A DNA stretch of 32,323 bases from the NCBI GenBank assembly GCA_964407285.1, contig CAYOVG010000029.1:1-32323 (forward strand), read 5' to 3'. Position 1 is the first letter of the stretch. The number at the start of each line of letters is the position of its first letter. Shown here in pieces: positions 25,654 through 32,323 of this stretch. The DNA is from CAYOVG01 sp964407285 (GTDB lineage Bacteria; Desulfobacterota; Syntrophobacteria; Syntrophobacterales; Syntrophobacteraceae). Under the pieces are notes generated by a model. The model searched no databases. It was not told the origin of the DNA and saw only the letters and a list, made by a program, of their open reading frames with translations. A program made the translations under genes and the position numbers.

Positions 25654-26199
25654 ATGCCCGAAGAGAAGAAAAGCGCAGGACCGATTCACCGCCCAAAGAC
25701 ATGGTACGTCTGGTTGTTCGTCGCGACCGGTCTGATCCTGGTTATGCTGGCCCTCTTCTACGCCTATCCGAAAAGCGAGATCGGCCCGCAGCAACCTATT
25801 CCATTCAGTCACCGGGTGCACGCGGGAGTCAAACAGATCAACTGCCGGTTTTGCCATTCCTATACGGACAAGTCCATACACGCGGGGCTTCCGGCTGTTG
25901 AGAAGTGTTTCTTCTGCCATAGCTACATCATCCCCACGCATCCTGAACTCGTGAAGGAGATGACGTACCTACGCACCAATAACCCCGTCCCGTGGGTGAA
26001 GATTTACTGGGTGCCGGATTTTACCAAGTTCAGACACCAGCCCCACATCGAGTGGGGGAAATTCGACTGCACGGTATGCCATGGGGACGTTCAGTCGATG
26101 GACAGACTTCGCGGAGTGGACTTCAAAATGGGGTTTTGCGTCACATGCCATCGAGAGAACAACGCCCAAACCGACTGCTGGCTGGCATGTCACCACTAG
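25654..26199 (+). CDS. actA: Pentahaem cytochrome c, ActA-like subunit of alternative complex III
   Basis: ActA is the multihaem c-type subunit that takes electrons from ActB. The 181-residue protein has one N-terminal membrane anchor (about residues 16-38) and five haem-binding motifs: CRFCH, CFFCH, CTVCH, CVTCH and finally CWLACH, which is CX3CH rather than CX2CH. Many further histidines can act as axial ligands. In operons I know, actA comes first. Here it follows actF. ATG 25654 is preferred over GTG 25648. Assignment as ActA rests on haem count, anchor and context. Confidence 0.82.
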   Translation: MPEEKKSAGPIHRPKTWYVWLFVATGLILVMLALFYAYPKSEIGPQQPIPFSHRVHAGVKQINCRFCHSYTDKSIHAGLPAVEKCFFCHSYIIPTHPELVKEMTYLRTNNPVPWVKIYWVPDFTKFRHQPHIEWGKFDCTVCHGDVQSMDRLRGVDFKMGFCVTCHRENNAQTDCWLACHH

Positions 26200-26275
26200 G
26201 ATGAGGAACGAGCACCGGGAAGGTACTTGCACTTAGCCGGCCGCAACCCAACAACCTTGATTGAAGCGATGGGAT

Positions 26276-27709
26276 ATGAGCACATTCAGACTTTTCAAAG
26301 ATGAGGAATTCGGGACGGTAAAGGCCTGGTTTTTTAGCGCGATGGTCTGGTTCGCACTGGGAACCACGGCGGGGGCAATCGACGCCACCCATATGGCGGC
26401 CCCGGAACTCCTGGGAAATACCGGCTGGATGGTTTTCGGCAGAATCAGGCCGATCCACACGAATACCGTGATTTTCGGTTTCGTGGGGGCGATGCTGCTG
26501 GGAGCGTCCTACTACATGGTGCCCGCCTTGCTGAGGACCCCTTTGTACAGCGAGCGGATCGGCAGACTGTCGCTGTGGGTATGGAATCTGTCCGTCCTCT
26601 TCGGAAATATCGGGCTGGCGATGGGATACAACCAGGGCAGGGAGTACGCCGAGTGGATATGGCCGGTGGACATCGGGATTCTGACGTCGTTCGGCCTGAT
26701 TTTCTACAATTTGGTCATGACCGCGCGCGGCCGGCAGGAAAAGGTGCTTTACGTCACCACGTGGTATGTGTTCGGCTCCCTGGTGTTCACGTGGCTGATC
26801 TACTTCACCGGGAACGCAATATGGAACCCGAGGCACGGCGCCATAATGGGAGCCATTCCCGACGGCATTCTCGCATGGTTCTACGGCCATGGACTCGTGG
26901 GACTGTTCCTCACCCCCCTTGCAGTGGGCGTTGCGTACTACGTCCTGCCCATCGTTTCCAGGTCTCCGGTTTACAGCCACACCGTCTCGCTGGTCGGTTT
27001 CTGGAGCATTCTCTTCATCTACTCGCATATCGGCACCCATCACCTCCTCCAGGCCCCGACGCCGACATGGAATAAGATCCTCGCCATCACGGGAAGCATC
27101 GCAATGTTCATTCCCGTCATGACAGCCCTGGTGAACCTGTATTTGACCACGAGAGGCCGTCTGGGATCGATTCACGCGGACATCGGGGGAAAGTTCGTTA
27201 TGGCCGGACTGGTCTGGTACGCCCTGGTCTGCATACAGGGTCCACTTCAGTCGCTCCCCATCGTGCAGAGGGTAACCCACTTCAACAACTGGGTGATAGG
27301 ACACTCCCATATCGCCGTGCTGGGGTTTTCAGGGTTCATAGCCCTGGGTGGTATGTATTTCATCATCCCGAGGATTACGGGAAAGCCCCTCTTCAGCATC
27401 CGACTGGCGGACATTCAGTACTGGCTCGTGCTCATTGGGATCACCGGGTTCTTCTTTATCCTGACGCCCGCGGGCCTCATACAGGGTAACGGATGGATGA
27501 ACGGCGAAACCGAGTATCGGCTGCTGCCGGAAGTTCACGTCTATATGATACTGCGGCTTTATGCGGGTTACTTCATCGTAGCCGGAGCCTACCTGGGCCT
27601 CTACATCGTTTACAAGAGCTTCCACGGGGTCCCGGTTTACGAGGAGGAACCGGCGGGTCCGCGTTACGTGGAAGCGATGAGTCCGGGCTACGTGGAGGAA
27701 AAGCCATGA
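26276..27709 (+). CDS. ccoN: cbb3-type cytochrome c oxidase subunit I
   Basis: CcoN is the catalytic haem-copper subunit that reduces O2 to water and pumps protons. The product (477 residues, about 12 helices) has the expected ligands: His61 and His345 for low-spin haem b, His343 for haem b3, and His205, His255 and His256 for CuB. Tyr249 lies six residues before His255, where the cbb3-specific cross-linked tyrosine stands. It therefore looks fully active. ATG 26276 (MSTFRLF) is preferred over an in-frame TTG at 26261. It follows the ActA-like gene by 76 bases and overlaps the next gene by four bases. Confidence 0.94.
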   Translation: MSTFRLFKDEEFGTVKAWFFSAMVWFALGTTAGAIDATHMAAPELLGNTGWMVFGRIRPIHTNTVIFGFVGAMLLGASYYMVPALLRTPLYSERIGRLSLWVWNLSVLFGNIGLAMGYNQGREYAEWIWPVDIGILTSFGLIFYNLVMTARGRQEKVLYVTTWYVFGSLVFTWLIYFTGNAIWNPRHGAIMGAIPDGILAWFYGHGLVGLFLTPLAVGVAYYVLPIVSRSPVYSHTVSLVGFWSILFIYSHIGTHHLLQAPTPTWNKILAITGSIAMFIPVMTALVNLYLTTRGRLGSIHADIGGKFVMAGLVWYALVCIQGPLQSLPIVQRVTHFNNWVIGHSHIAVLGFSGFIALGGMYFIIPRITGKPLFSIRLADIQYWLVLIGITGFFFILTPAGLIQGNGWMNGETEYRLLPEVHVYMILRLYAGYFIVAGAYLGLYIVYKSFHGVPVYEEEPAGPRYVEAMSPGYVEEKP

Positions 27710-28770
27710 AGATGACGCCTTTAGTGGTTATTCTCGGCACCGTATTGATATTCATGTCGGTGTTCGGAATCGACATCATCCTTCCATGGGCCACGGTAAC
27801 GGACCAGCCCTCGGACATCTGGCGCCCGAGGACTCAGATTGAGGAGACGGGAAGGGAGATTTACATCGCCAACGGGTGCGTCTACTGCCACAGCCAGTTC
27901 GTCAGGAACATCGACTGGGGAATCGGGGCGACCCGTGTATCGCGCGCAGGCGACTACATCACGGATATTCCCAATCTGCTCGGCACGGAGCGCACCGGGC
28001 CCGACCTGGCGCAGGAAGGCGGAGAGCATCCGGATGACTGGCACCTGGCGCACTTCATCAATCCCAGGTATGTCAGGCCGAATTCCATCATGCCGAACTG
28101 GGAGTTTCTAGGCGTGGAGAAGATCAATGCGCTCATAGCATACAAGCAGAGCCTGGGATACAAGATGGCCGACTTCCGGGTCGAACGGCAAAAATACTGG
28201 AAGAAGGAGTCGATCAAAGCCTTCGAGGCGGGACCCGACGCAAATATCGACTGGTTGCATTCCATGGTGCCGGAAGGGTGGCGGATAATTCCCAACCCCT
28301 ACCCCACCACCGAGGAGAATCTTACTCGCGGACACAAACTCTATCAGGATTTCTGCATAGGATGCCACGGTCCCATCGGCGATGGAATGGGACCGGCTCA
28401 GCCCTATCTCTATCCGCCTCCTCTCAATTTCACGCTCCTCAGAGGCAGAGGGATTTCCGGCGGCATAATCTACTACCAGATCATGAACGGCATTACGGGA
28501 ACCGCCATGCCTTACTTCAAGAAGGAATTACACTCGGAAAAGATCTGGGATGTGGGCAACTATGTGGCCGTCTACTTCATAGGCCAGACGGACTCCGATA
28601 CAGCGCCCAAGGGCATTGATGCGGCACTGGAACCCGGCGGCAACGACCCCTTGTATCGTGCCCTGCCTCTCGCCCCGTTCGAGGAGTTGGAGCAACTTCC
28701 CAAGCGCACTTTCGAGCGGCCCGAGGAAGCGTACAAAGGACCGGTGCTGATGCCGGAAAAGGAGAATTAG
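27706..28770 (+). CDS. ccoO: Dihaem CcoO-CcoP-like fusion, cbb3 oxidase cytochrome c subunit
   Basis: The first 200 residues are CcoO (FixO): one N-terminal membrane helix (5-28), haem motif CVYCH at 58-62, and SIMPNW supplying the axial Met. A second cytochrome c domain (about 200-320) has CIGCH at 217-221 and TAMPYF with a likely axial Met, like a CcoP-type domain. Normal CcoO has one haem. The 354-residue product thus appears to merge CcoO with a CcoP-like module. ATG 27706 overlaps the ccoN stop, with GGAGGAA just upstream. It passes electrons to CcoN. Confidence 0.88.
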   Translation: MKMTPLVVILGTVLIFMSVFGIDIILPWATVTDQPSDIWRPRTQIEETGREIYIANGCVYCHSQFVRNIDWGIGATRVSRAGDYITDIPNLLGTERTGPDLAQEGGEHPDDWHLAHFINPRYVRPNSIMPNWEFLGVEKINALIAYKQSLGYKMADFRVERQKYWKKESIKAFEAGPDANIDWLHSMVPEGWRIIPNPYPTTEENLTRGHKLYQDFCIGCHGPIGDGMGPAQPYLYPPPLNFTLLRGRGISGGIIYYQIMNGITGTAMPYFKKELHSEKIWDVGNYVAVYFIGQTDSDTAPKGIDAALEPGGNDPLYRALPLAPFEELEQLPKRTFERPEEAYKGPVLMPEKEN

Positions 28771-28775
28771 ATCTT

Positions 28776-29036
28776 ATGTTTCCAATAGATTGGGTGCTTC
28801 TGGTCGCTCTCAGCATCTGGTTCGCGATAGCCGCCTTCATCTGGGGGTTTCAGTCGGGGCAGTTTTCGAACCAGGGCAGGGCCAGGTACATCGTGCTTGC
28901 GGATGATATGCTGCCCCCTCCGTCGTCACGGATAAAGAAGCCGACAAGGGGGGCTTATGTTCTGTTGCTGATCTTTATGGGAGGCGTGGCGATCATGGCC
29001 GTTGCGCTGACAATGGGTATTCGGAGCACTCCATAG
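28776..29036 (+). CDS. CcoS-like small membrane protein with an extra C-terminal helix
   Basis: The first 45 residues match CcoS, a cbb3 assembly factor: a membrane helix followed by SGQF and a short basic stretch. Instead of ending there, the 86-residue protein continues to a second membrane helix (about 62-82). CcoS is linked to cofactor insertion into cbb3 oxidase. The two-helix form could act as an assembly factor or have become a stable subunit. It begins five bases after the ccoO stop. Confidence 0.65.
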   Translation: MFPIDWVLLVALSIWFAIAAFIWGFQSGQFSNQGRARYIVLADDMLPPPSSRIKKPTRGAYVLLLIFMGGVAIMAVALTMGIRSTP

Positions 29037-29085
29037 GAAGTTCCGGCAGCCGTCCGAATACTCATGAAAAGGGAAGGTTTCAGCT

Positions 29086-29370
29086 ATGCGCTATTTTCCT
29101 TTGCTTGATTTTCAATATTCCATTCTGGCCGTTTTTTTCGGCGTGGTTTCCGTTATCCTCGTTTTCATGGCCTGGGGAAGTTATCCGCTCCGGCGAAGGA
29201 AGGTCACCGAAGAGGAAGTGAAGAGAGAAGAGGGACACGAACTGCCCGGCGGTCACCATTCCGAGGAAAACCCGATTGCTCCGTTCCTGTTCTTCGTCTA
29301 TGCGGGGGTCGTTCTCTGGACCATTGCCTACATTGTATTCGTGGGAGTGCTGGGGGGGCCGATAGGGTAG
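29086..29370 (+). CDS. Two-helix membrane protein resembling the CcoP membrane anchor without haem
   Basis: The 94-residue protein has helices at about 10-30 and 66-88 joined by a charged, Glu- and His-containing loop. The segment ENPIAPFLFFVYAG recalls the NPxP turn and helix of the CcoP N-terminus, but there is no CxxCH motif. Because the CcoP-like haem domain seems fused to CcoO, this could be the leftover CcoP anchor. A GGGAAGG ribosome-binding site precedes the ATG by eight bases. The assignment is tentative. Confidence 0.55.
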   Translation: MRYFPLLDFQYSILAVFFGVVSVILVFMAWGSYPLRRRKVTEEEVKREEGHELPGGHHSEENPIAPFLFFVYAGVVLWTIAYIVFVGVLGGPIG

Positions 29371-29457
29371 AAGAGGCTTCGAGTTCGGGTTCCGTTGACC
29401 GGACCCGTCACTTGGGCGCGCGACTTTGCGGGCGCGCCGTGCATAGAGGGAAGTCGT

Positions 29458-29841
29458 ATGCCGGAACATGACGAGAAAAAGACGTATGGCGGCGAATCCA
29501 TCGTCACCAGTTGGGTCATCATAGGGATCATATGTTCGTGGGTGATAGCCTGGGGGTTTTTCCTCTACTTTTCGATCGGGGACAAGTGGCCTCCCGGGTG
29601 GGATTACAGGATCGTCAAGGACGTTCCCGGTCAATCGGAGTATTCCACGGAGCGCGCAAGGGAATTCTTCGGAGCGGCTCCGAGACCCGCCACAGGCGCG
29701 CCCACGGGCGGTTTTCCCGAAGGGCAGCCGACTCGCGGGGAACTGGAGGCCGGTCCGGTCGCCGGCGCACCGGAACCGCAACATGTAAGCAGACCGGAGA
29801 ACGAGTTCCAGAGAATGATAAGGCAGGGGGCAATGAAATGA
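29458..29841 (+). CDS. Single-helix membrane protein of the respiratory operon
   Basis: I do not recognise a named family. The 127-residue product has one membrane helix (about 18-40), then a segment with VPGQSEYST, then a low-complexity Gly/Pro/Ala-rich tail (about 75-110). A GAGGGA motif lies upstream of ATG 29458. The stop overlaps the start of actE (ATGA), so it is translationally coupled to it. The position suggests an accessory subunit bridging ActE and the oxidase, which is only an inference. Confidence 0.7.
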   Translation: MPEHDEKKTYGGESIVTSWVIIGIICSWVIAWGFFLYFSIGDKWPPGWDYRIVKDVPGQSEYSTERAREFFGAAPRPATGAPTGGFPEGQPTRGELEAGPVAGAPEPQHVSRPENEFQRMIRQGAMK

Positions 29842-30362
29842 GCAGGCGATCCAATCCGGTACGAAGCACCGTCGTGTATTGCGCAATGGCCCTTCTTCTC
29901 GTCCAGGTTCTGTGCGCGTGCGATTATGCCAGAATGAACGACGATGAGGCGTTCGACACATACCAGACCAGATTCCCGGACATGCCCGTAAACAGCGTTC
30001 CCGCCACGGGCGGGATACAGGCGCTGAAGGTCGCCGACCTGGAGACCGTGAAAAATCCGTTGCCGCCGTCCGCCGAAGTCCTGGCGAGGGGAAAAGAACG
30101 GTACGGGTTCTACTGCGTCCATTGCCACGGAGCGCGGGGAGACGGTCAAGCGACAGTGGGACAGAGTTTCGTTCCCCTGCCCAAGGATTTGAATTCCCCT
30201 TACGTTCAGAACCAGAGCGACGGCGAGATGTTCTACAAGATAAACCTGGGATTCCAGAGGCACCCTCCCCTTGCCAATACCATCTCACCCGATGAGGGAT
30301 GGGCTGTCATTCATTACATCCGGTCTCTGGGAAAACAGCAGCAGAGCCGGGGACAGGGGTAG
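29838..30362 (+). CDS. actE: Alternative complex III monohaem cytochrome c lipoprotein ActE
   Basis: ActE is the monohaem c-type subunit that delivers electrons out of alternative complex III. The 174-residue protein has a lipoprotein signal ending in LCAC (Cys28) and one haem motif CVHCH (93-97). In the C-terminal part, where such cytochromes usually have a Met-Pro pair as axial ligand, the sequence reads FQRHPPLAN, with His in place of Met. It overlaps the upstream gene by four bases and lies after the oxidase genes rather than with actA-F, consistent with a direct handover to the cbb3 haems. Confidence 0.82.
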   Translation: MSRRSNPVRSTVVYCAMALLLVQVLCACDYARMNDDEAFDTYQTRFPDMPVNSVPATGGIQALKVADLETVKNPLPPSAEVLARGKERYGFYCVHCHGARGDGQATVGQSFVPLPKDLNSPYVQNQSDGEMFYKINLGFQRHPPLANTISPDEGWAVIHYIRSLGKQQQSRGQG

Positions 30363-30455
30363 ATTGCGAACTGGGGGTACGGATTGCGAGTTCGGGTATC
30401 ACAAGTCATGAGCACATTCCTCAGGCCTTGTGGTTTCCTCCTGAAAGATTGATGC

Positions 30456-32303
30456 ATGGGATCAAGAGCACGGAAGAGCGTGAAGGGCTTGTCGGTATCG
30501 GACGAACTCGATAGGTCCGTGGAGTCGCACGGCGAAGCTGCACATGGCGAAGCAACGTGCAGCCTTTGCGGGCTTCCGGCCGGCCGCTCAGGCGTCCAAC
30601 ACGTCATAAGGGAAGGCGAGGTGCTTCGCTTTTGTTGCAGTGGATGCCGTTACGTTTTTGAAATCCTCTTCAACAGCCCCGAAGGCCTCCCATCGGATTT
30701 CCGGAAGACGGAACTCTACCAGGCATGCGTGTCTGCCGGACTCATTCCCGCCGACGAAAACGCCCTGGCTGGAATTCGCGCATCTGAAGAGGCCCGGGAC
30801 GATCATGCGGCCGCATCGCGGGGGGACGCCAACCAGGAAGAAGACCTTGCGCAGGAACTGACGTTCCGGATAGATGGGATGTGGTGCACCGCATGCTCCT
30901 GGCTGATCGAGGAGATACTCGCCAAGACGAAAGGGGTTATCGACTCCAAGGTGTTTTTCCTCTCCGATCTTGCGTGGATCAAGTATCTGCCGCACCGTGT
31001 GGACCCGGCGGACGTTCTGTCGCGGGTCTCCGGCTTCGGGTACCGCGCCTCCCTTGTCGAAGCGGAATCCGAAAGCACCCGTCAACGGAAAGACCTGCTT
31101 GTCCGCCTTGGTATCTCGTCCATTCTCACTTTCAATGCAATGATGATATCATTCATGCTCTATTGGGGCTTTCTGGAAGACATCGGCGACGAAGCAACGC
31201 TTTTCATCTCCTATACCATCTTCGCGTTCGCCACCCCCACTGTTCTTTACGGCGGATATCCCATCTTCAAGAGAGCGGCGGCCGGGCTTCGGTTCGGAAG
31301 CGCATCCATGGATACCCTGATCGCGGTGGGGAGCCTTTCCGCATATGGATACAGCGTTGTCCAGATGATGAAGGGCAGTCTTCACGTCTACTTCGATACG
31401 GCCTCCATGCTCGTTACGCTTGTGCTCCTTGGGAAGTACATAGAACTGCAGGCCAGGGACAAGATCAGCACGGGAATAACGGAGCTTTACAGGCTGGCGG
31501 GCTGCAAGGTCCGGCTGCTCGCGCGCGGAAGGGAGCGGTGGGTGGCTTCCAATGCGGTGGAGGTCGGGCAGTCCTTTCGGGTCCTCGCCGGAGAGAGAAT
31601 ACCGATCGATGGGAGTATCATATCGGGGCAGGCGTCGATCGACGAATCCGCCATGACGGGAGAGTCGCGCCCGGTCCGCAGGTCGGCGGGAAACGAAGTG
31701 ATGGGTGGGACGCTGCTCATGGAAGGCGACCTGCTGATTCGTGCGATACGGGTGGGAGCGGAGAGTTCCCTCAACCAGGTGATAACCCTTATGCAGGAAG
31801 CGCTGGTCAAGAAAAATCCCGTCGAGCAGTTTGCCGACCGCGTCACCCGCCGGGTAGTCCCTCTTATCTTGCTCCTCGCGGCCGGTACGGGCATCTACCT
31901 GGTACATGCGGGTATCGAGGCCGATGAGGCGCTTCTTCGGGCGGTAACCGTCCTGGTGATTACCTGTCCCTGCGCCCTGGGAATAGCGACCCCGCTCGCC
32001 AAACTTGCGTCCCTGGGCGTCGGCCGAAGAAAGGGAATACTGGTGCGGGATTCGGCCGCTCTGGAGAAAGCGAGGAACCTGGATGTCGTTGTCTTTGACA
32101 AGACCGGGACCCTGACCGAAGGCGATTTCACGCTGAGGGAGATCATCACGACAGGGGAAGGCGACAGAAATGAGGCCCTGCGAATGGCTGCATCCGTCGA
32201 GACGCATTCCGATCACTTCCTGGCTCGGGAAATCGTTCGGAAAGCCGGCGAGGCTCACCTCGAAATGGAAGAGACGACCGGCTTCGAGTTCGCTGAGGGG
32301 TGA
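30456..32303 (+). CDS. ccoI: CcoI-type copper P1B-ATPase, interrupted by an in-frame TGA
   Basis: CcoI (FixI) exports copper needed to mature cbb3 oxidase. The N-terminus has the CcoI-type cysteine region (Cys35, Cys38, Cys60, Cys61, Cys64), then a heavy-metal-associated domain with CxxC (144-147). Six membrane helices, the actuator motif TGES, the CPC metal site (504-506) and the phosphorylated Asp548 in DKTGT follow. The frame stops at TGA 32301-32303 after 615 residues, before the ATP-binding GxG motif and the last two helices. Beyond the TGA the same frame reads GVRGTL, which fits the normal continuation, so a Arg-to-stop change is likely. SDHFLA replaces the usual SEHPLA. ATG 30456 lacks a clear ribosome-binding site; GTG 30480 after GGAAGAG is an alternative. 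Confidence 0.85.
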   Translation: MGSRARKSVKGLSVSDELDRSVESHGEAAHGEATCSLCGLPAGRSGVQHVIREGEVLRFCCSGCRYVFEILFNSPEGLPSDFRKTELYQACVSAGLIPADENALAGIRASEEARDDHAAASRGDANQEEDLAQELTFRIDGMWCTACSWLIEEILAKTKGVIDSKVFFLSDLAWIKYLPHRVDPADVLSRVSGFGYRASLVEAESESTRQRKDLLVRLGISSILTFNAMMISFMLYWGFLEDIGDEATLFISYTIFAFATPTVLYGGYPIFKRAAAGLRFGSASMDTLIAVGSLSAYGYSVVQMMKGSLHVYFDTASMLVTLVLLGKYIELQARDKISTGITELYRLAGCKVRLLARGRERWVASNAVEVGQSFRVLAGERIPIDGSIISGQASIDESAMTGESRPVRRSAGNEVMGGTLLMEGDLLIRAIRVGAESSLNQVITLMQEALVKKNPVEQFADRVTRRVVPLILLLAAGTGIYLVHAGIEADEALLRAVTVLVITCPCALGIATPLAKLASLGVGRRKGILVRDSAALEKARNLDVVVFDKTGTLTEGDFTLREIITTGEGDRNEALRMAASVETHSDHFLAREIVRKAGEAHLEMEETTGFEFAEG

Positions 32304-32323
32304 GGGGTGAGAGGGACCCTGGC

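Noticed and set aside
32301..32303. Selenocysteine codon in ccoI
   Set aside because: The position is a variable residue in a Gly-x-Gly motif, not a catalytic Cys site, and the window ends too soon to look for a SECIS element.

Overview
The window reads like a chromosomal segment of a Gram-negative bacterium of moderately high GC content. The best guess is Desulfobacterota (former Deltaproteobacteria), perhaps near Syntrophobacterales. That rests on the tig-clpP-clpX-lon order, an MJ0042-type zinc-ribbon protein, a second YchF-like GTPase and general protein character. No 16S gene or other decisive marker is present, so the taxonomy is an inference.

Region 1 (about 380-6800, + strand) is a protein-quality-control cluster: trigger factor, ClpP, ClpX and Lon. 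All four keep their catalytic residues. The clpX and lon leaders contain clear inverted repeats. Region 2 (6800-7090) is a small tRNA operon (Val-UAC, Asp-GUC) with its own promoter and a strong terminator. Region 3 (7090-8300, - strand) looks like a remnant of mobile DNA beside tRNA-Asp: a ParD-type antitoxin gene broken by a one-base frameshift in an A7 tract, and an intact GH24 phage-type endolysin. No toxin or integrase is visible.

Region 4 (8900-18330) is a mixed metabolic and hypothetical stretch: beta-carbonic anhydrase, a zinc-ribbon/pseudo-receiver protein with a small partner, an aldo/keto reductase, a polysaccharide-deacetylase-like protein, a radical SAM protein overlapping an LhgO-type oxidase, a YchF-like GTPase, a DUF457-type membrane hydrolase, a membrane zinc-ribbon protein and a glycine-rich lipoprotein. 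Between lhgO and the GTPase lies a candidate small RNA or leader RNA with its own extended -10 promoter, two hairpins, a terminator and two exposed CCTCC motifs.

Region 5 (18330-19380) is a 1 kb non-coding stretch that becomes AT-rich and carries a perfect palindrome. Region 6 (19381 to the right edge) is the most interesting part: one long + strand operon merging alternative complex III (quinol:cytochrome c oxidoreductase: ActB, C, D, F and a pentahaem ActA-like protein) with a cbb3-type oxygen reductase (CcoN, a dihaem CcoO-CcoP-like fusion, a CcoS-like protein, a haem-free CcoP-like membrane protein). ActE is placed after the oxidase genes and a CcoI-type copper ATPase follows. Together these would carry electrons from quinol through ActB/ActA/ActE to the CcoOP haems and then to O2, plausibly as a supercomplex. 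Several cofactor sites depart from what I know of the families: an Asp replaces a Cys in the ActB iron-sulfur domain, the fifth haem motif of ActA is CX3CH, ActE seems to have His where Met is expected, and the ccoI frame is cut by a TGA that sits inside otherwise continuous homology.
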